DNA from: an uncultured Phycisphaerales bacterium
GTDB lineage: Bacteria > Planctomycetota > Phycisphaerae > Phycisphaerales > SM1A02
Assembly (NCBI GenBank): GCA_905480395.1
Contig: CAJQQE010000038.1
Span: forward strand, 1 to 37,240
Length of the DNA stretch: 37,240 nucleotides
Direction of reading: 5' to 3'
Below, piece by piece: positions 1 through 9,200 of this stretch. The notes below the pieces were generated by a model, which searched no databases, was not told the DNA's origin, and saw nothing but the letters and a program-made list of their open reading frames with translations. The position numbers were made by a program, and so were the translations under genes. Numbering within the stretch: position 1 is the first letter of the stretch; every line of letters starts with the position of its first letter.

Positions 1-40
1 TCGGGTGGCGCTGGCATCTAGATCCAGAAGGAGACGAGAG

Positions 41-895
41 ATGATCGATTCAAGTTTCAAGTTCACGGGAATCGCTGGCGCGATGGCCTTGGCGATCTCC
101 GCCAGTGTGGTTGCTCAGGACGCCGTGCAGTGGCGGGTCGAAGATGGCGGGAATGGGCATTGGTACGCGAGCGTCGCCACTGGCGCTCCGCTCTCATGGT
201 TCGACGCCGGGGACGCGGCGTTGGCCGCCGGTGGGCACATGGCGACCGTCACCTCTCAGGCGGAGTACGACATCGTCTTCGAGCTGGCCGCCGATGCGGA
301 GACCTGGAATGGGCGCGTCGGCCCGTGGCTCGGGGGATATCAGGAATCCGGTCCTCGCATCGTCGAACCAGACGGAGGCTGGCGATGGATCACCGAAGAG
401 CCTTGGTTCGATGGTTGGAGCGATGAGTGGGGCGAGCCGAGCAATGGACCTCCCGGAATTCCCGAGTCGTATCTGCACTTCATCGGTTCGCCTTTGCTCA
501 GCTGCACCCAGGACATTCCGAATCGGCATTGGAACGACTTCCCCGAGAACGGATTTGGCGATTCCTGCACACCGGCACCGAGAGGCTTCATCATCGAGTG
601 GTCCGCCGACTGCAACGGCGACGGCATCGTCGACTTCGGGCAGATTCTCGACGGGACGTTGCCCGATGACGACGGAAACGGCGTGCCGGATTGCTGTGAC
701 GTGAATGAGCCGTGCGATCTCTGCCTCGGTGACATCACCGGCAACGGTGTCGTCGATGCGGCCGACCTTGGCATCCTGCTCGCCGTCTGGAACACCGACG
801 GCAAGAATGTTCCCGAAGCCGACATCAACGGCGATGGAACGGTGAACGCCGCCGACCTCGGAATCCTGCTCGGCGCCTGGGGTTCTTGCCAGTGA
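41..895 (+). CDS. Secreted C-type-lectin-like protein with dockerin-like C-terminus
   Basis: Predicted exported protein of 284 residues. ATG at 41 was chosen because AAGGAG (28-33) lies 7 bases upstream; the frame also extends further upstream without a better start. Residues 1-27 form a signal peptide (Ile-Ala-Gly-Ala-Met-Ala-Leu-Ala core, ending near VVAQD). The middle, about residues 30-190, has the C-type lectin fold pattern: W/Y-rich blocks, an AGGHMATVTS segment, WLGGYQ, and a late HWNDFP...GFIIEW block. These resemble the WIG and WND motifs of bacterial lectin-like domains. A DCNGDG/DDDGNG calcium-binding linker follows. The tail is two EF-hand-like repeats, each ending in ADLGILL, and closes in GAWGSCQ. 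Sugar or surface binding is inferred from the fold only. The same tail type occurs in the next two genes. Confidence 0.8.
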   Translation: MIDSSFKFTGIAGAMALAISASVVAQDAVQWRVEDGGNGHWYASVATGAPLSWFDAGDAALAAGGHMATVTSQAEYDIVFELAADAETWNGRVGPWLGGYQESGPRIVEPDGGWRWITEEPWFDGWSDEWGEPSNGPPGIPESYLHFIGSPLLSCTQDIPNRHWNDFPENGFGDSCTPAPRGFIIEWSADCNGDGIVDFGQILDGTLPDDDGNGVPDCCDVNEPCDLCLGDITGNGVVDAADLGILLAVWNTDGKNVPEADINGDGTVNAADLGILLGAWGSCQ

Positions 896-924
896 CCAGG
901 TGACGTCGACGATCCGAGAAAGCC

Positions 925-962
925 GAACGCCGCAGCCCTCACGGGTGCGGCGTTCTTTGTTG
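925..962 (+). terminator. Rho-independent terminator after the lectin-like gene
   Basis: A perfect 10-bp stem, GAACGCCGCA (925-934) with TGCGGCGTTC (946-955), encloses an 11-base loop that can add a CCC/GGG inner stem. A short TTTGTT run follows. It starts 29 bases after the stop codon. The same stem sequence recurs at 5950-5981. Confidence 0.8.
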
Positions 963-1165
963 GTGGCGGGGTCTATAGGCCACAGGTCCGAGGTCTTGCT
1001 CCGCCACAAACCGCCAAATGGGCTTAGATCTCCTCGCAATCCGGTCACCCGCCAGCGAATTTCGCATGAAACAGGGGCGGCGTCGGTTACCCTGAGAATC
1101 GCGGTGGCCGTGCGCTGCTCGCTTCCCCTCCGCGTCTCCGCTGATGAACCGATGGAGATCGAACG

Positions 1166-1249
1166 ATGAATCGGATGAACCAGATGTATCGGACGAACCA
1201 GATGAACCAGATGAACCACATGAACCACATGAACCGAATCAACCGCATG
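1166..1249 (+). repeat. 9-base ATGAACCAN tandem array forming the 5' end of the beta-helix gene
   Basis: In-frame units of nine bases begin at 1166, 1175, 1184, 1193, 1202, 1211, 1220, 1229, 1238 and 1247. Eight of the ten start with ATG; those at 1193 and 1238 have mutated to ACG and ATC. The array encodes Met-Asn-(Arg/Gln/His) triplets ahead of a normal signal-peptide core. It offers several in-frame starts, but only the first (1166) has a well-spaced GGAG (1154-1157). Confidence 0.85.
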
Positions 1250-4216
1250 CTCTTCGCGACCGTGGCCTTCGCGCTTTCGAGTGCGACCACCGCCGACGCA
1301 GATGTCCTCACCGTCGCGCTCGATGGAACTGGTGACTACACGACCATCCAAGCCGCGATCGACGCCGCGGTGACCGGCGACGAGGTCGTCCTCCAGCCGG
1401 GGATCTACAACCAGACCTTCGATTACCTCGGCAAGGGCCTGGTGGTGCGTTCCGCGGAAGGCCCGCTGACCACGCGGATCGACCGCAACGGCGCCGGCGG
1501 CACGGTGGTGACCGCGAACGGAACCCCGGAAGGCACCCGGCTCGAGGGGATCGGGTTCTACGTCGCCAGCGGCATCATGCTCGACTGCGACAACGCCAAC
1601 CTCGTCGGCGACAACCTTCGCTTCATCGGCTGTTCGAACGAACCCTTCACCATCGACGGCTCAAGCACGATCGCGCTCACCCGGACCCAGGTCGTCTCCT
1701 GCACCTCGCCCGCCCGCATCGGGGCTGGGACGGTCACGATGGAGGACTCGGCGTTCCGGTCTGGAACCTCGGGCGGGCTGCGGATTACCGGCGGCACGGT
1801 GACTATGGATCGGGTGGACTTTCAGGACAACTCCGCTGGTGCCGGTGGCGCGATACGGATTGAAGGCAATCCAAACGTCTTGGTACAAGATTCGAGTTTC
1901 TACAACCACAACGCCTCATCCGCAGGAGGTTCGATCTATGCCAGTGGGACCTTTATTCTGCGCCTGTTGGATTGCGTTTCTAGCCAATCGACCGTCGCCC
2001 GAGAGACCGGAGGCGGCGCCGAGACCGTGGTAGGCGGATTCATTGCGTCGTATTCTGGCTCAACCACGATGGAACGATGCCAGATCATCGATGCACAGGT
2101 TCGTCGAGCCAGTTGTTGCAGTGGGGCCTACACGGGGAATGCATACGGTGGTGCCATCTTCTGCGAGTCCGGGATTCTACAGATCACCGATAGTCAACTG
2201 ATCGGATGCCGGGCGACACGGACGTTCAGTGGTTGCATCGGAGGACTGCGAGCGTCGGGTGGTGCAATCTACGCGACCAGTTCGAATGTATCGATCAGTT
2301 CAACCGTGATCTCATCGTGTCGCGTTGAAAACAGTTCAAGTTGCAACCCCTCAGATCGGTATGCCGCCGGCGGCGCGGTTGCTTCGTACGACGGTTCTCT
2401 GGAACTCGATGACGTGCAGATCGATAACTGCACGGATACACAGCAAAATGCATCGATCTACGCAATCGGCTTGGAGGCATTTTCAGCGACGGCCTGCCGT
2501 TTTGAGTCATCGGACCGTATCTATCTCGGCAGCACTGGATCCACTTCTTCCACGATCGAAGTCATCGACACCGAGTTCGTCTCCACCGGCGAGCTGGTGT
2601 TCGACACCGGCGTGAATGGGCGCGACGTGATGATCCAGGGATGTTCCTTCGAGACCATGTCCAAGGGGATCCAGTTCAACGGCCTGCCGAGCTCACTGAT
2701 CTCGGTGACCGAATGCGACTTCGTCGGACTCACCGGCGGCGATGGTTCCGCGATCGACAGCTCGAACTCGGACGTGCTGGTGCTCCAGTGCCTCTTCTCC
2801 GGCAACACGCCGCCCTCGATCGAGGCCACCAACAACTTCCGGATGCCGCTGGTCGCCTCTTCGATCTTCTGCGGTTCGATCCTCGACGAGATCTCGGGCC
2901 CCTGGGTCGACAAGGGCGGCAACGTCTTCGATGCCGACTGCACCGCAGACTGTGACGGCGACGGGCTGCCCGACGACTACGAGATCCAAAGCGGGCTCGA
3001 GGCCGACTGCAACGGCAACGGCCTGCCCGATTCCTGTGAGTCGGGCGGCGACTGCGACGGCGACGGGATCTTGGACTCTTGCGCGATCGCGGACGGGTCG
3101 TTCGACTGCAACATGAACGGGATTCCCGACGAGTGCGAGGCCGACTGCGACGGGGACGGCCTGCTCGACTCCTGTGCGATCGCGGACGGGGCCGAGGACT
3201 GCAACGGCGACGGGGTACCGGACGCCTGCCAGCTTGCTTCGGGCGAGGTGGCGGATGCCAACAACGACGGCATCCTCGATGTCTGCCAGTCGCTCGACTT
3301 CACCGGTCTCGAATCCGAGATCGTGCTGATCGAGGACCGCATCCTCGACTCGACGGTGCCCGCGACCGCGGTGTGCTACCGCGTCTACGCGACCTTCAGC
3401 GACCTGCAGGGCACACTCACCGGGGTCTTCGGCGACGCGAAGCATCCGATGCTCGTCTCGGCGCCCAGTGGCTTCTGGCAGGACGGCCTCGGGGGCGACA
3501 CCACGGCGATGGTCCAGTGTGATGAGTCGGGCATGTTCCCGGATCTCCGTTACGACTCCTGGCTCACGATCGGGGCGGACTGCGCCTCGGGCAACATGGT
3601 GCTCGAAGAGGGCATCGATTTCACCAGCTTCAACACCGGCGGAGCGCTTTCCGCCGACGACGGCATCGTGTTCATCACGCCCGATGAACCACAGGGCGAC
3701 GCGGGCAAGGCGGGTCGGGTGCTGCTCGGGCAGTTCACCTCGACCGACGGCTCGCTGCCCACCGGTACCGTGAACCTTCTCGGCCAGAATGCCGACGGTA
3801 CGGATTGGATCGCCTATGACATCGAGTGGCCGGAACCGCCGCTCGTGGACTGCAACGGCAACGGGATCCACGACGCCTACGACCTCTCGAGCGGCACCAG
3901 CCGCGACTGCGACGGCTCGGGCCTGCCCGACGAGTGCGAGTACGACGAGTTGATCGACTGCAACGGCAACGGGATTTCCGACCTCTGCGACGTGGCGGAC
4001 GGGACCAGTGGCGACGCCGACGGCGACTTCGTCCCCGACGAGTGCGAGTGCCTGGGCGACACCAACCGTGACGGCCTGGTGAACGTCTACGACATCATCG
4101 AAGTCATCCTGCACTGGGGCGAGACGGGTGAACTCGACGCCGACGTGAGCGGCGACGGGATGGTCGACGGCCTCGACCTCTCGCTGGTCCTTCAGGGCTA
4201 CGGGGGCTGTCTCTGA
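1166..4216 (+). CDS. Large secreted right-handed beta-helix protein with calcium-binding repeats and dockerin-like tail
   Basis: Predicted exported protein of 1016 residues. The N-terminus is an unusual run of Met-Asn-X triplets (residues 1-27), followed by a hydrophobic signal core LFATVAFALSS and likely cleavage near TADA. Residues about 45-600 have the parallel beta-helix pattern: a pectin-lyase-like opening (DYTTIQAAIDAA...VVLQPGIY) and repeated coils with GG-A-I-x and D-x-x-F/I turns. About residues 600-710 hold DCDGDG-x-(L/I)-(P/L)-D-x-C repeats of thrombospondin-3 style. A beta-sandwich-like segment (about 715-890) precedes more such repeats and a terminal paired EF-hand ending GYGGCL. 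Catalytic residues for a polysaccharide lyase are not identifiable, so adhesin, coat or lyase are all possible. Its stop overlaps the next start (TGATG), implying coupled translation. Confidence 0.85.
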   Translation: MNRMNQMYRTNQMNQMNHMNHMNRINRMLFATVAFALSSATTADADVLTVALDGTGDYTTIQAAIDAAVTGDEVVLQPGIYNQTFDYLGKGLVVRSAEGPLTTRIDRNGAGGTVVTANGTPEGTRLEGIGFYVASGIMLDCDNANLVGDNLRFIGCSNEPFTIDGSSTIALTRTQVVSCTSPARIGAGTVTMEDSAFRSGTSGGLRITGGTVTMDRVDFQDNSAGAGGAIRIEGNPNVLVQDSSFYNHNASSAGGSIYASGTFILRLLDCVSSQSTVARETGGGAETVVGGFIASYSGSTTMERCQIIDAQVRRASCCSGAYTGNAYGGAIFCESGILQITDSQLIGCRATRTFSGCIGGLRASGGAIYATSSNVSISSTVISSCRVENSSSCNPSDRYAAGGAVASYDGSLELDDVQIDNCTDTQQNASIYAIGLEAFSATACRFESSDRIYLGSTGSTSSTIEVIDTEFVSTGELVFDTGVNGRDVMIQGCSFETMSKGIQFNGLPSSLISVTECDFVGLTGGDGSAIDSSNSDVLVLQCLFSGNTPPSIEATNNFRMPLVASSIFCGSILDEISGPWVDKGGNVFDADCTADCDGDGLPDDYEIQSGLEADCNGNGLPDSCESGGDCDGDGILDSCAIADGSFDCNMNGIPDECEADCDGDGLLDSCAIADGAEDCNGDGVPDACQLASGEVADANNDGILDVCQSLDFTGLESEIVLIEDRILDSTVPATAVCYRVYATFSDLQGTLTGVFGDAKHPMLVSAPSGFWQDGLGGDTTAMVQCDESGMFPDLRYDSWLTIGADCASGNMVLEEGIDFTSFNTGGALSADDGIVFITPDEPQGDAGKAGRVLLGQFTSTDGSLPTGTVNLLGQNADGTDWIAYDIEWPEPPLVDCNGNGIHDAYDLSSGTSRDCDGSGLPDECEYDELIDCNGNGISDLCDVADGTSGDADGDFVPDECECLGDTNRDGLVNVYDIIEVILHWGETGELDADVSGDGMVDGLDLSLVLQGYGGCL

Positions 4217-5898
4217 TGCAGGCGCGACGCAGCATGATCTTCGGGTCGATCGCCGTCGCGGGTGGCCTCGCGGTGGCCGCGATCGCCTCCGTGCCGCCGA
4301 TGGTCGTCCCACAGCAGACGATTCAGGCGAGTGATGGCGCGACCAGCGACATCTTCGGCACCGCGGTCGCGATGACCGACGCCACGCTGGTGGTCGGGGC
4401 TCGTGGCCTCGATGCTGCCGGCATGAATGCGGGGGGCGCCTACGTGTTCGCCCTGCTCGACGGCGGGTGGTCGCAGGCTCAGAAGGTAACCGTCGCCGAC
4501 ACCGCCGCCGGCGACGAGTTCGGCGGGGCGGTCGCGATCGACGGGGTACGTTTCGTGATCGCTGGCAACCGGGCCACCACCGCGGCCGGCGCCGACGCCG
4601 GACGGATCGCGGTCTTCACCTTCAATGGCGTGAGCTGGGTCGAGTCTGCGTCGATCGTGCCGGCAGGGGGCGGTCAGGCTGGCGCCGCGTTTGGGACGTG
4701 CCTTGCGATCTCCGGCGACACCATCGTGACCGGGGCCCCGCTCTACGACACGGTTCTTCGGGACGAGGGCGTGGTCTACGTCCACCGGTTCGACTCCAAG
4801 ACGACCTCCTGGTTCCTCGAGGCCACGCTCACCGCGCCGGACGCGGGCGAGAACGACCGCTTCGGCTCGAGCGTCGCGATCGATGGCGACCGAATCCTCG
4901 TGGGCGCGCCTCGTGACGACGATCGCGGCATCGACGGCGGTGCAGCCTGGATCTTCGACCGCATCGACGACACTTGGACCGCGAGCGCGAAGATTCTTCG
5001 TGAGACCGCCGACTGGCAATCTGGATTCGGGTCCGCGGTCGCCCTTCAGGATGACCTCGCGGTGGTGACCGCGGATCGTGACGACCGTTTCGCCATCGAC
5101 GACGGCGCCGTTCATCTCTTCGAACTTGATTTTAAGGCGGGATGGATCGCTTCGGCGGTGCTGGGGGCGCCGGCCGGTTCGTCGGGACGAGAACTCGGGG
5201 TGTCGGTCGCGATCGACGGCGACCGTCTGGTCGCCGGCATGCCGGTCGACGACGAATCAGGAGCCGACGTCGGCGGCGTGATGACCTGGCGCCGACTGGA
5301 TGGGAACTGGACGGAAGAGGCGGTGCTTCGGCCGTCTGCCGCCGAAGACCTGAGCCTGGTCGGCACGTCGGTCGCCACCGCCGCGAACCGCGTGGTCGCC
5401 GGGGCGCCGCTCTGGGGTGGGACGAGCGATCCGCTGGGCGCGGTGCTGGTCCTAGACTTGGGCGCCGATTGCGATGCCGACGGCCGCGCCGACGTGGTGG
5501 CAATCGCCGCGGGGGACGTGGAGGACTGCGACGGCAACACGGTGCCCGATGCGTGCGACATCGCCGCGGGCGACGCCGAAGACGTCGACGGCAACGGGAT
5601 TCCCGATGCCTGCTTCTTCGACTGCGACGGGAACGGCCTCGACGATACGACCGAAATCGCCGGCGACTCGGGCCTGGATCTCAACGGCAACGACATCCTT
5701 GATTCGTGCGAGTGCCTAGAAGACCTCTTCACCGATGGCGAAGTCAATGGCGCCGACCTCGGGGTCTACCTCGCCTATTCGGGAGCGTGCGGAAAGGGCA
5801 CCGGCAATCCGGATTGCATCGCGGACCTGAACGGAGACGGATTGGTCAACGGCTCGGACCTCGGCCTGATCCTCGCCGCCTGGGGCCCGTGCCAGTGA
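4216..5898 (+). CDS. Secreted FG-GAP (integrin-type) beta-propeller protein with dockerin-like tail
   Basis: 560 residues. The ATG lies within the stop of the beta-helix gene (TGATG, 4214-4218), so the two genes form an operon. The N-terminus MQARRSM... followed by an Ala/Gly/Val-rich stretch is a signal peptide. Residues about 35-410 contain seven or so repeats of the form F-G-x-(A/S)-V-A-(I/M)...(L/I)-V-(V/A)-G-A-P, typical of integrin-alpha FG-GAP blades; DIFGTAVAM, DEFGGAVAI and DRFGSSVAI are examples. DCDADG/DCDGN calcium-binding repeats (about 420-500) lead to a paired EF-hand tail ending AAWGPCQ. Likely role is surface or extracellular binding; no enzyme motif is seen. The shared tail links it to the two upstream proteins. 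Confidence 0.85.
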   Translation: MQARRSMIFGSIAVAGGLAVAAIASVPPMVVPQQTIQASDGATSDIFGTAVAMTDATLVVGARGLDAAGMNAGGAYVFALLDGGWSQAQKVTVADTAAGDEFGGAVAIDGVRFVIAGNRATTAAGADAGRIAVFTFNGVSWVESASIVPAGGGQAGAAFGTCLAISGDTIVTGAPLYDTVLRDEGVVYVHRFDSKTTSWFLEATLTAPDAGENDRFGSSVAIDGDRILVGAPRDDDRGIDGGAAWIFDRIDDTWTASAKILRETADWQSGFGSAVALQDDLAVVTADRDDRFAIDDGAVHLFELDFKAGWIASAVLGAPAGSSGRELGVSVAIDGDRLVAGMPVDDESGADVGGVMTWRRLDGNWTEEAVLRPSAAEDLSLVGTSVATAANRVVAGAPLWGGTSDPLGAVLVLDLGADCDADGRADVVAIAAGDVEDCDGNTVPDACDIAAGDAEDVDGNGIPDACFFDCDGNGLDDTTEIAGDSGLDLNGNDILDSCECLEDLFTDGEVNGADLGVYLAYSGACGKGTGNPDCIADLNGDGLVNGSDLGLILAAWGPCQ

Positions 5899-6260
5899 GC
5901 ACTTGACGCGAGCGACCAGCAGCAACCAGCAGCAACCAACAGCAAAACAGAACGCCGCATCCATCATTGGGTGCGGCGTTCTTTTTTTCTGAAATCCTTC
6001 TCGGCTCCGATCTGAGCGACCAAAGTCAGGGATGCGGGTGGCCACCGAAAGGCTGATTCGAAAGTCAACACCAACGGCAAGGTCTCGGTCGCTCGGATTC
6101 AGAAGGCGATTTGATACCGGGCTGGCCAGGTGAATTTTGGGCTATGGCAGTGAATACTCGAGGCCTTTTTTGGCGGTGAAATGCAACGTCTTCGTGATCA
6201 GAATAACGGCCGTCGTCATGCGGTTGACGGCTAGAATGCGGGCTGAGATTCGCTGCGATC
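5899..6260 (+). other. Intergenic region before hrpA
   Basis: 362 bases without a convincing gene. A short imperfect CAGCAACC repeat (about 5915-5947) leads into the terminator at 5950-5988. The rest is presumably the hrpA promoter region. TTGACG (6224-6229) and TAGAAT (6232-6237) are too close together to be a standard -35/-10 pair; TAGAAT alone could be a -10 box about 24 bases before the hrpA ATG. No strong ribosome-binding site precedes hrpA. Confidence 0.5.
5950..5988 (+). terminator. Rho-independent terminator of the beta-helix/beta-propeller operon
   Basis: Stem GAACGCCGCA (5950-5959) with TGCGGCGTTC (5972-5981), then a run of seven T after the shared C. The stem is base-for-base identical to the terminator at 925-955, while the loop differs. 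It lies about 50 bases after the stop codon. Confidence 0.9.
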
Positions 6261-9200
6261 ATGTCAACACCTCCCCCCGAAAACGAACCACCCCCGCGAG
6301 GGGATGACGAGCCTGCCGCGACCCCAAGCGGCCCGGCGTCAACTCGGAAACCGCGGCGACGCGGACGTCGCCAGAGTCGTGGTGGCAACGATGGTCGGTC
6401 TGGCCGAGAAGGCCATGGGAATGCCTCTCGGATCGAGGGTGAGGCCAAGGAAGCGCTGGAATCTATGACGCTTCTGGCTGAGGGCCTCCCCAAGATGCAG
6501 GCCAAGGCGATCCGGCGCCGATTGGCCGGGATCCGGAGATCAGCTGAACAAGGACGACGGATTTCAGGACCGATTTCGGCGGTCCGACGCGATGCGGAAC
6601 AGATGCTGGATCTTCAAGCGTCGCGGAAGAGTCGAAGGCTGGAGATTTCGTATCCGGTTGAACTTCCCATCTCGATCGCTCGGGCGGAGATTGCGACGGC
6701 GATCCGCGACCATCAAGTGGTTGTGGTCTGCGGTGAGACCGGCTCGGGGAAGACCACCCAACTTCCGAAGATTTGTCTCGAACTCGGCCGCGGCCTCGAT
6801 GGAGTCATCGGCCACACCCAACCGCGGCGGGTGGCCGCCCGGAGCGTCGCAGCGCGAATCGCAGAAGAACTCGGAACCCCGCTTGGGAAAGGAGTGGGTT
6901 ACTCGGTCCGTTTTAATGATCGAACGGCCAAGGACACCCGCGTCAAGTTGATGACCGACGGGCTTCTGCTCGCGGAGACCCAGCGGGATCGGGAACTTCT
7001 GGCCTATGACACGATCATCATCGACGAGGCGCACGAGCGGACTCTCAATATCGACTTCCTGCTCGGTTATCTCAAACGTCTACTTCCGCGGCGCCCGGAT
7101 CTCAAAGTGGTGATCACCAGCGCCACCATCGATCCGGAACGTTTTAGTCGACACTTCGATGGGGCACCAATCATTCGAGTGGACGGTCGCATGCATCCGG
7201 TCGAGATTCGATATCGACCGGTTGAGGCGGCCGCTGACGATGTCGATGAAGTCACGATGGCCGCCGTGGTCGCGGCGGTCGAGGAGATCGATGCGGCGGG
7301 GCTTGCCAAGGACGAACCCTCGGGACGACCGGACATCCTTGTTTTCCTTCCCGGCGAACGAGAGATTCACGAGATCACCTCGGCGCTCCAGCAAGCAGCG
7401 CTCGCCGACACCGAGATCCTGCCGCTTTACGCTCGACTCTCGCACCAAGCGCAGGATCAGGTATTCCAGCCTGGAGAGCGCCGACGGATCGTGCTGGCCA
7501 CCAATGTGGCGGAGACCTCGCTCACCGTGCCAAGGATCCGTGGGGTCATCGACGTCGGGACGGCCAGGATCGCTCGCTACTCGCCGCGAAGCCGCATGCA
7601 GCGACTTCCGGTGGAACCGATCGCTCGGTCATCGGCGAATCAGCGGAGCGGGCGGTGCGGCCGGATCGCCCCCGGCCTTTGTATTCGACTCTGCGACGCG
7701 AAGGAGTTCGCCGAGCGTCCCGAGTACACCTCGCCAGAGATTCTCCGATCGAATCTCGCGAGTGTGATCCTCCAGATGGCGTCGCTCGGGCTTGGCACAC
7801 CGGACTCATTCCCATTTCTCGAACGGCCGTCGGCAAAGTTGGTTCGGGATGGCTACGAGACGCTTCGGGAGATCGGCGCCGTAAAGCGAGACGGCGACCT
7901 CACCGATATCGGCCGGACTCTGGCCGCGATACCCATCGATCCAAGGCTCGGCCGGGTGGTACTGGCGTCCGTTCAGGAAGCCTGCCTTCCCGAAGTCTTG
8001 GCGATCGTCGCGGCGCTATCGGTACAGGATCCGCGAGAGAGAACGGTGGCGGGCCGGGGTGCCGCAGATCTCGCACATGCGGCATTTCGAGATCCCGGAA
8101 GCGACTTCCTTTCCTTCCTCCGATTGTGGCGGGCCTGGCGGAAGGCCAAGTCGGAGAAGGGGAGTTCCGCGCTCCGGAGCTGGTGTCGAAGAAATCACCT
8201 TTCGTTCGTCCGGATGCGGGAGTGGCAGGATGTGCATGGCCAGCTCGAAGGTATCGCCGGGGAAATCCTGACTGAAAACGAGGGCAGCCGGAAGCGATCA
8301 AAGCGGTTTGCACTGCCGGAAGTTCGCGATGATCCACCGAGCGGCGCCATCCATCGTTCGATTCTCGCGGGTTTCGTCTCGAACATCGGCCACCGAACGG
8401 AGACGGGTGAATATCGAGGCATCACCGGTACCACCTTCGCGGTGTTTCCGGGGAGTGTTCTTCGGCGTCAAGAAGCGCCGTGGATCATGGCGGCGGAGAT
8501 TGTCGAGACTTCTCGGCGTTGGGCCCGAACCGTGGCGAGAATTCGGGGCGATTGGGTCGAACGAGTCGCACCGCATCTGGTGCGAAAGAGCCACTACGAA
8601 CCGCATTTTGTTCCGGAGACCGGGTTTGTCGCGGCGTACGAGCGGGTTGTCTTTGGAGATCTCGACCTGGTCGAGAAACGAGAGGTTCCCTTTGCGCCCA
8701 TCGACGGCGAAGGGGCCCGGGAAATTTTTATTCAACAAGCCTTGGTTGGGGAGCGGCTTCCCGGCGATGCGGCATTTCTGAGGAAGAACCGGGAACTCCG
8801 AGAGAAACTACAACGGCTGGGTGATCGCGGTCGCGAGCAGAGCATCCTCGCCGATGACGCGGAGCAGTTCGCCTTCTACGATTCCAGACTCCCGCTGGAG
8901 ATTCACAACGCGGCAGCGCTGGGGGCGTGGCGACGGAAGGCGGAGCGGCGCGACCCTCGCATTCTCCAAATGCAGGCATCGGATCTCATGGCGGTCGGGC
9001 ATGAACGGCCGAATGCCGACGCCTATCCCGATCGGCATACGATCGGAGGCCTTGACCTGGCCCTTCGGTATCGACACGAACCCGGCGTTGAAGATGATGG
9101 AGTGACCGCGACAATTCCGCTGGAACTCCTCGGCCGACTCGATGCCGGCCGATTCGAATGGCTGGTCCCCGGGCTCTTAGTCGACAAGATCGAGGCGCTG

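Noticed and set aside
1087-1311. Minus-strand Trp/Phe-rich frame with FMWFMWFIW-like repeats
   Set aside because: It is only the antisense reading of the ATGAACC array; it has no start signal.
194-1351. Minus-strand frame of 385 codons at the left end
   Set aside because: Antisense to the lectin-like gene and the ATG array; it would include the terminator and has no ribosome-binding site or domain.
2941-4060. Tandem GACTGCGACGGCGACGG-like DNA repeats resembling a repeat array
   Set aside because: They are coding repeats for calcium-binding DCDGDG units of variable length, not CRISPR repeats with unique spacers.
2693-4312. Long minus-strand frame of 539 codons
   Set aside because: It lies opposite the DCDGDG repeats of the beta-helix gene, whose GC-rich biased codons keep the antisense frame open. 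The product is a low-complexity Val/Ala/Arg string without a domain.
4198-5115. Minus-strand frame of 305 codons opposite the beta-propeller gene
   Set aside because: Composition-driven antisense shadow; the plus strand encodes clear FG-GAP repeats.
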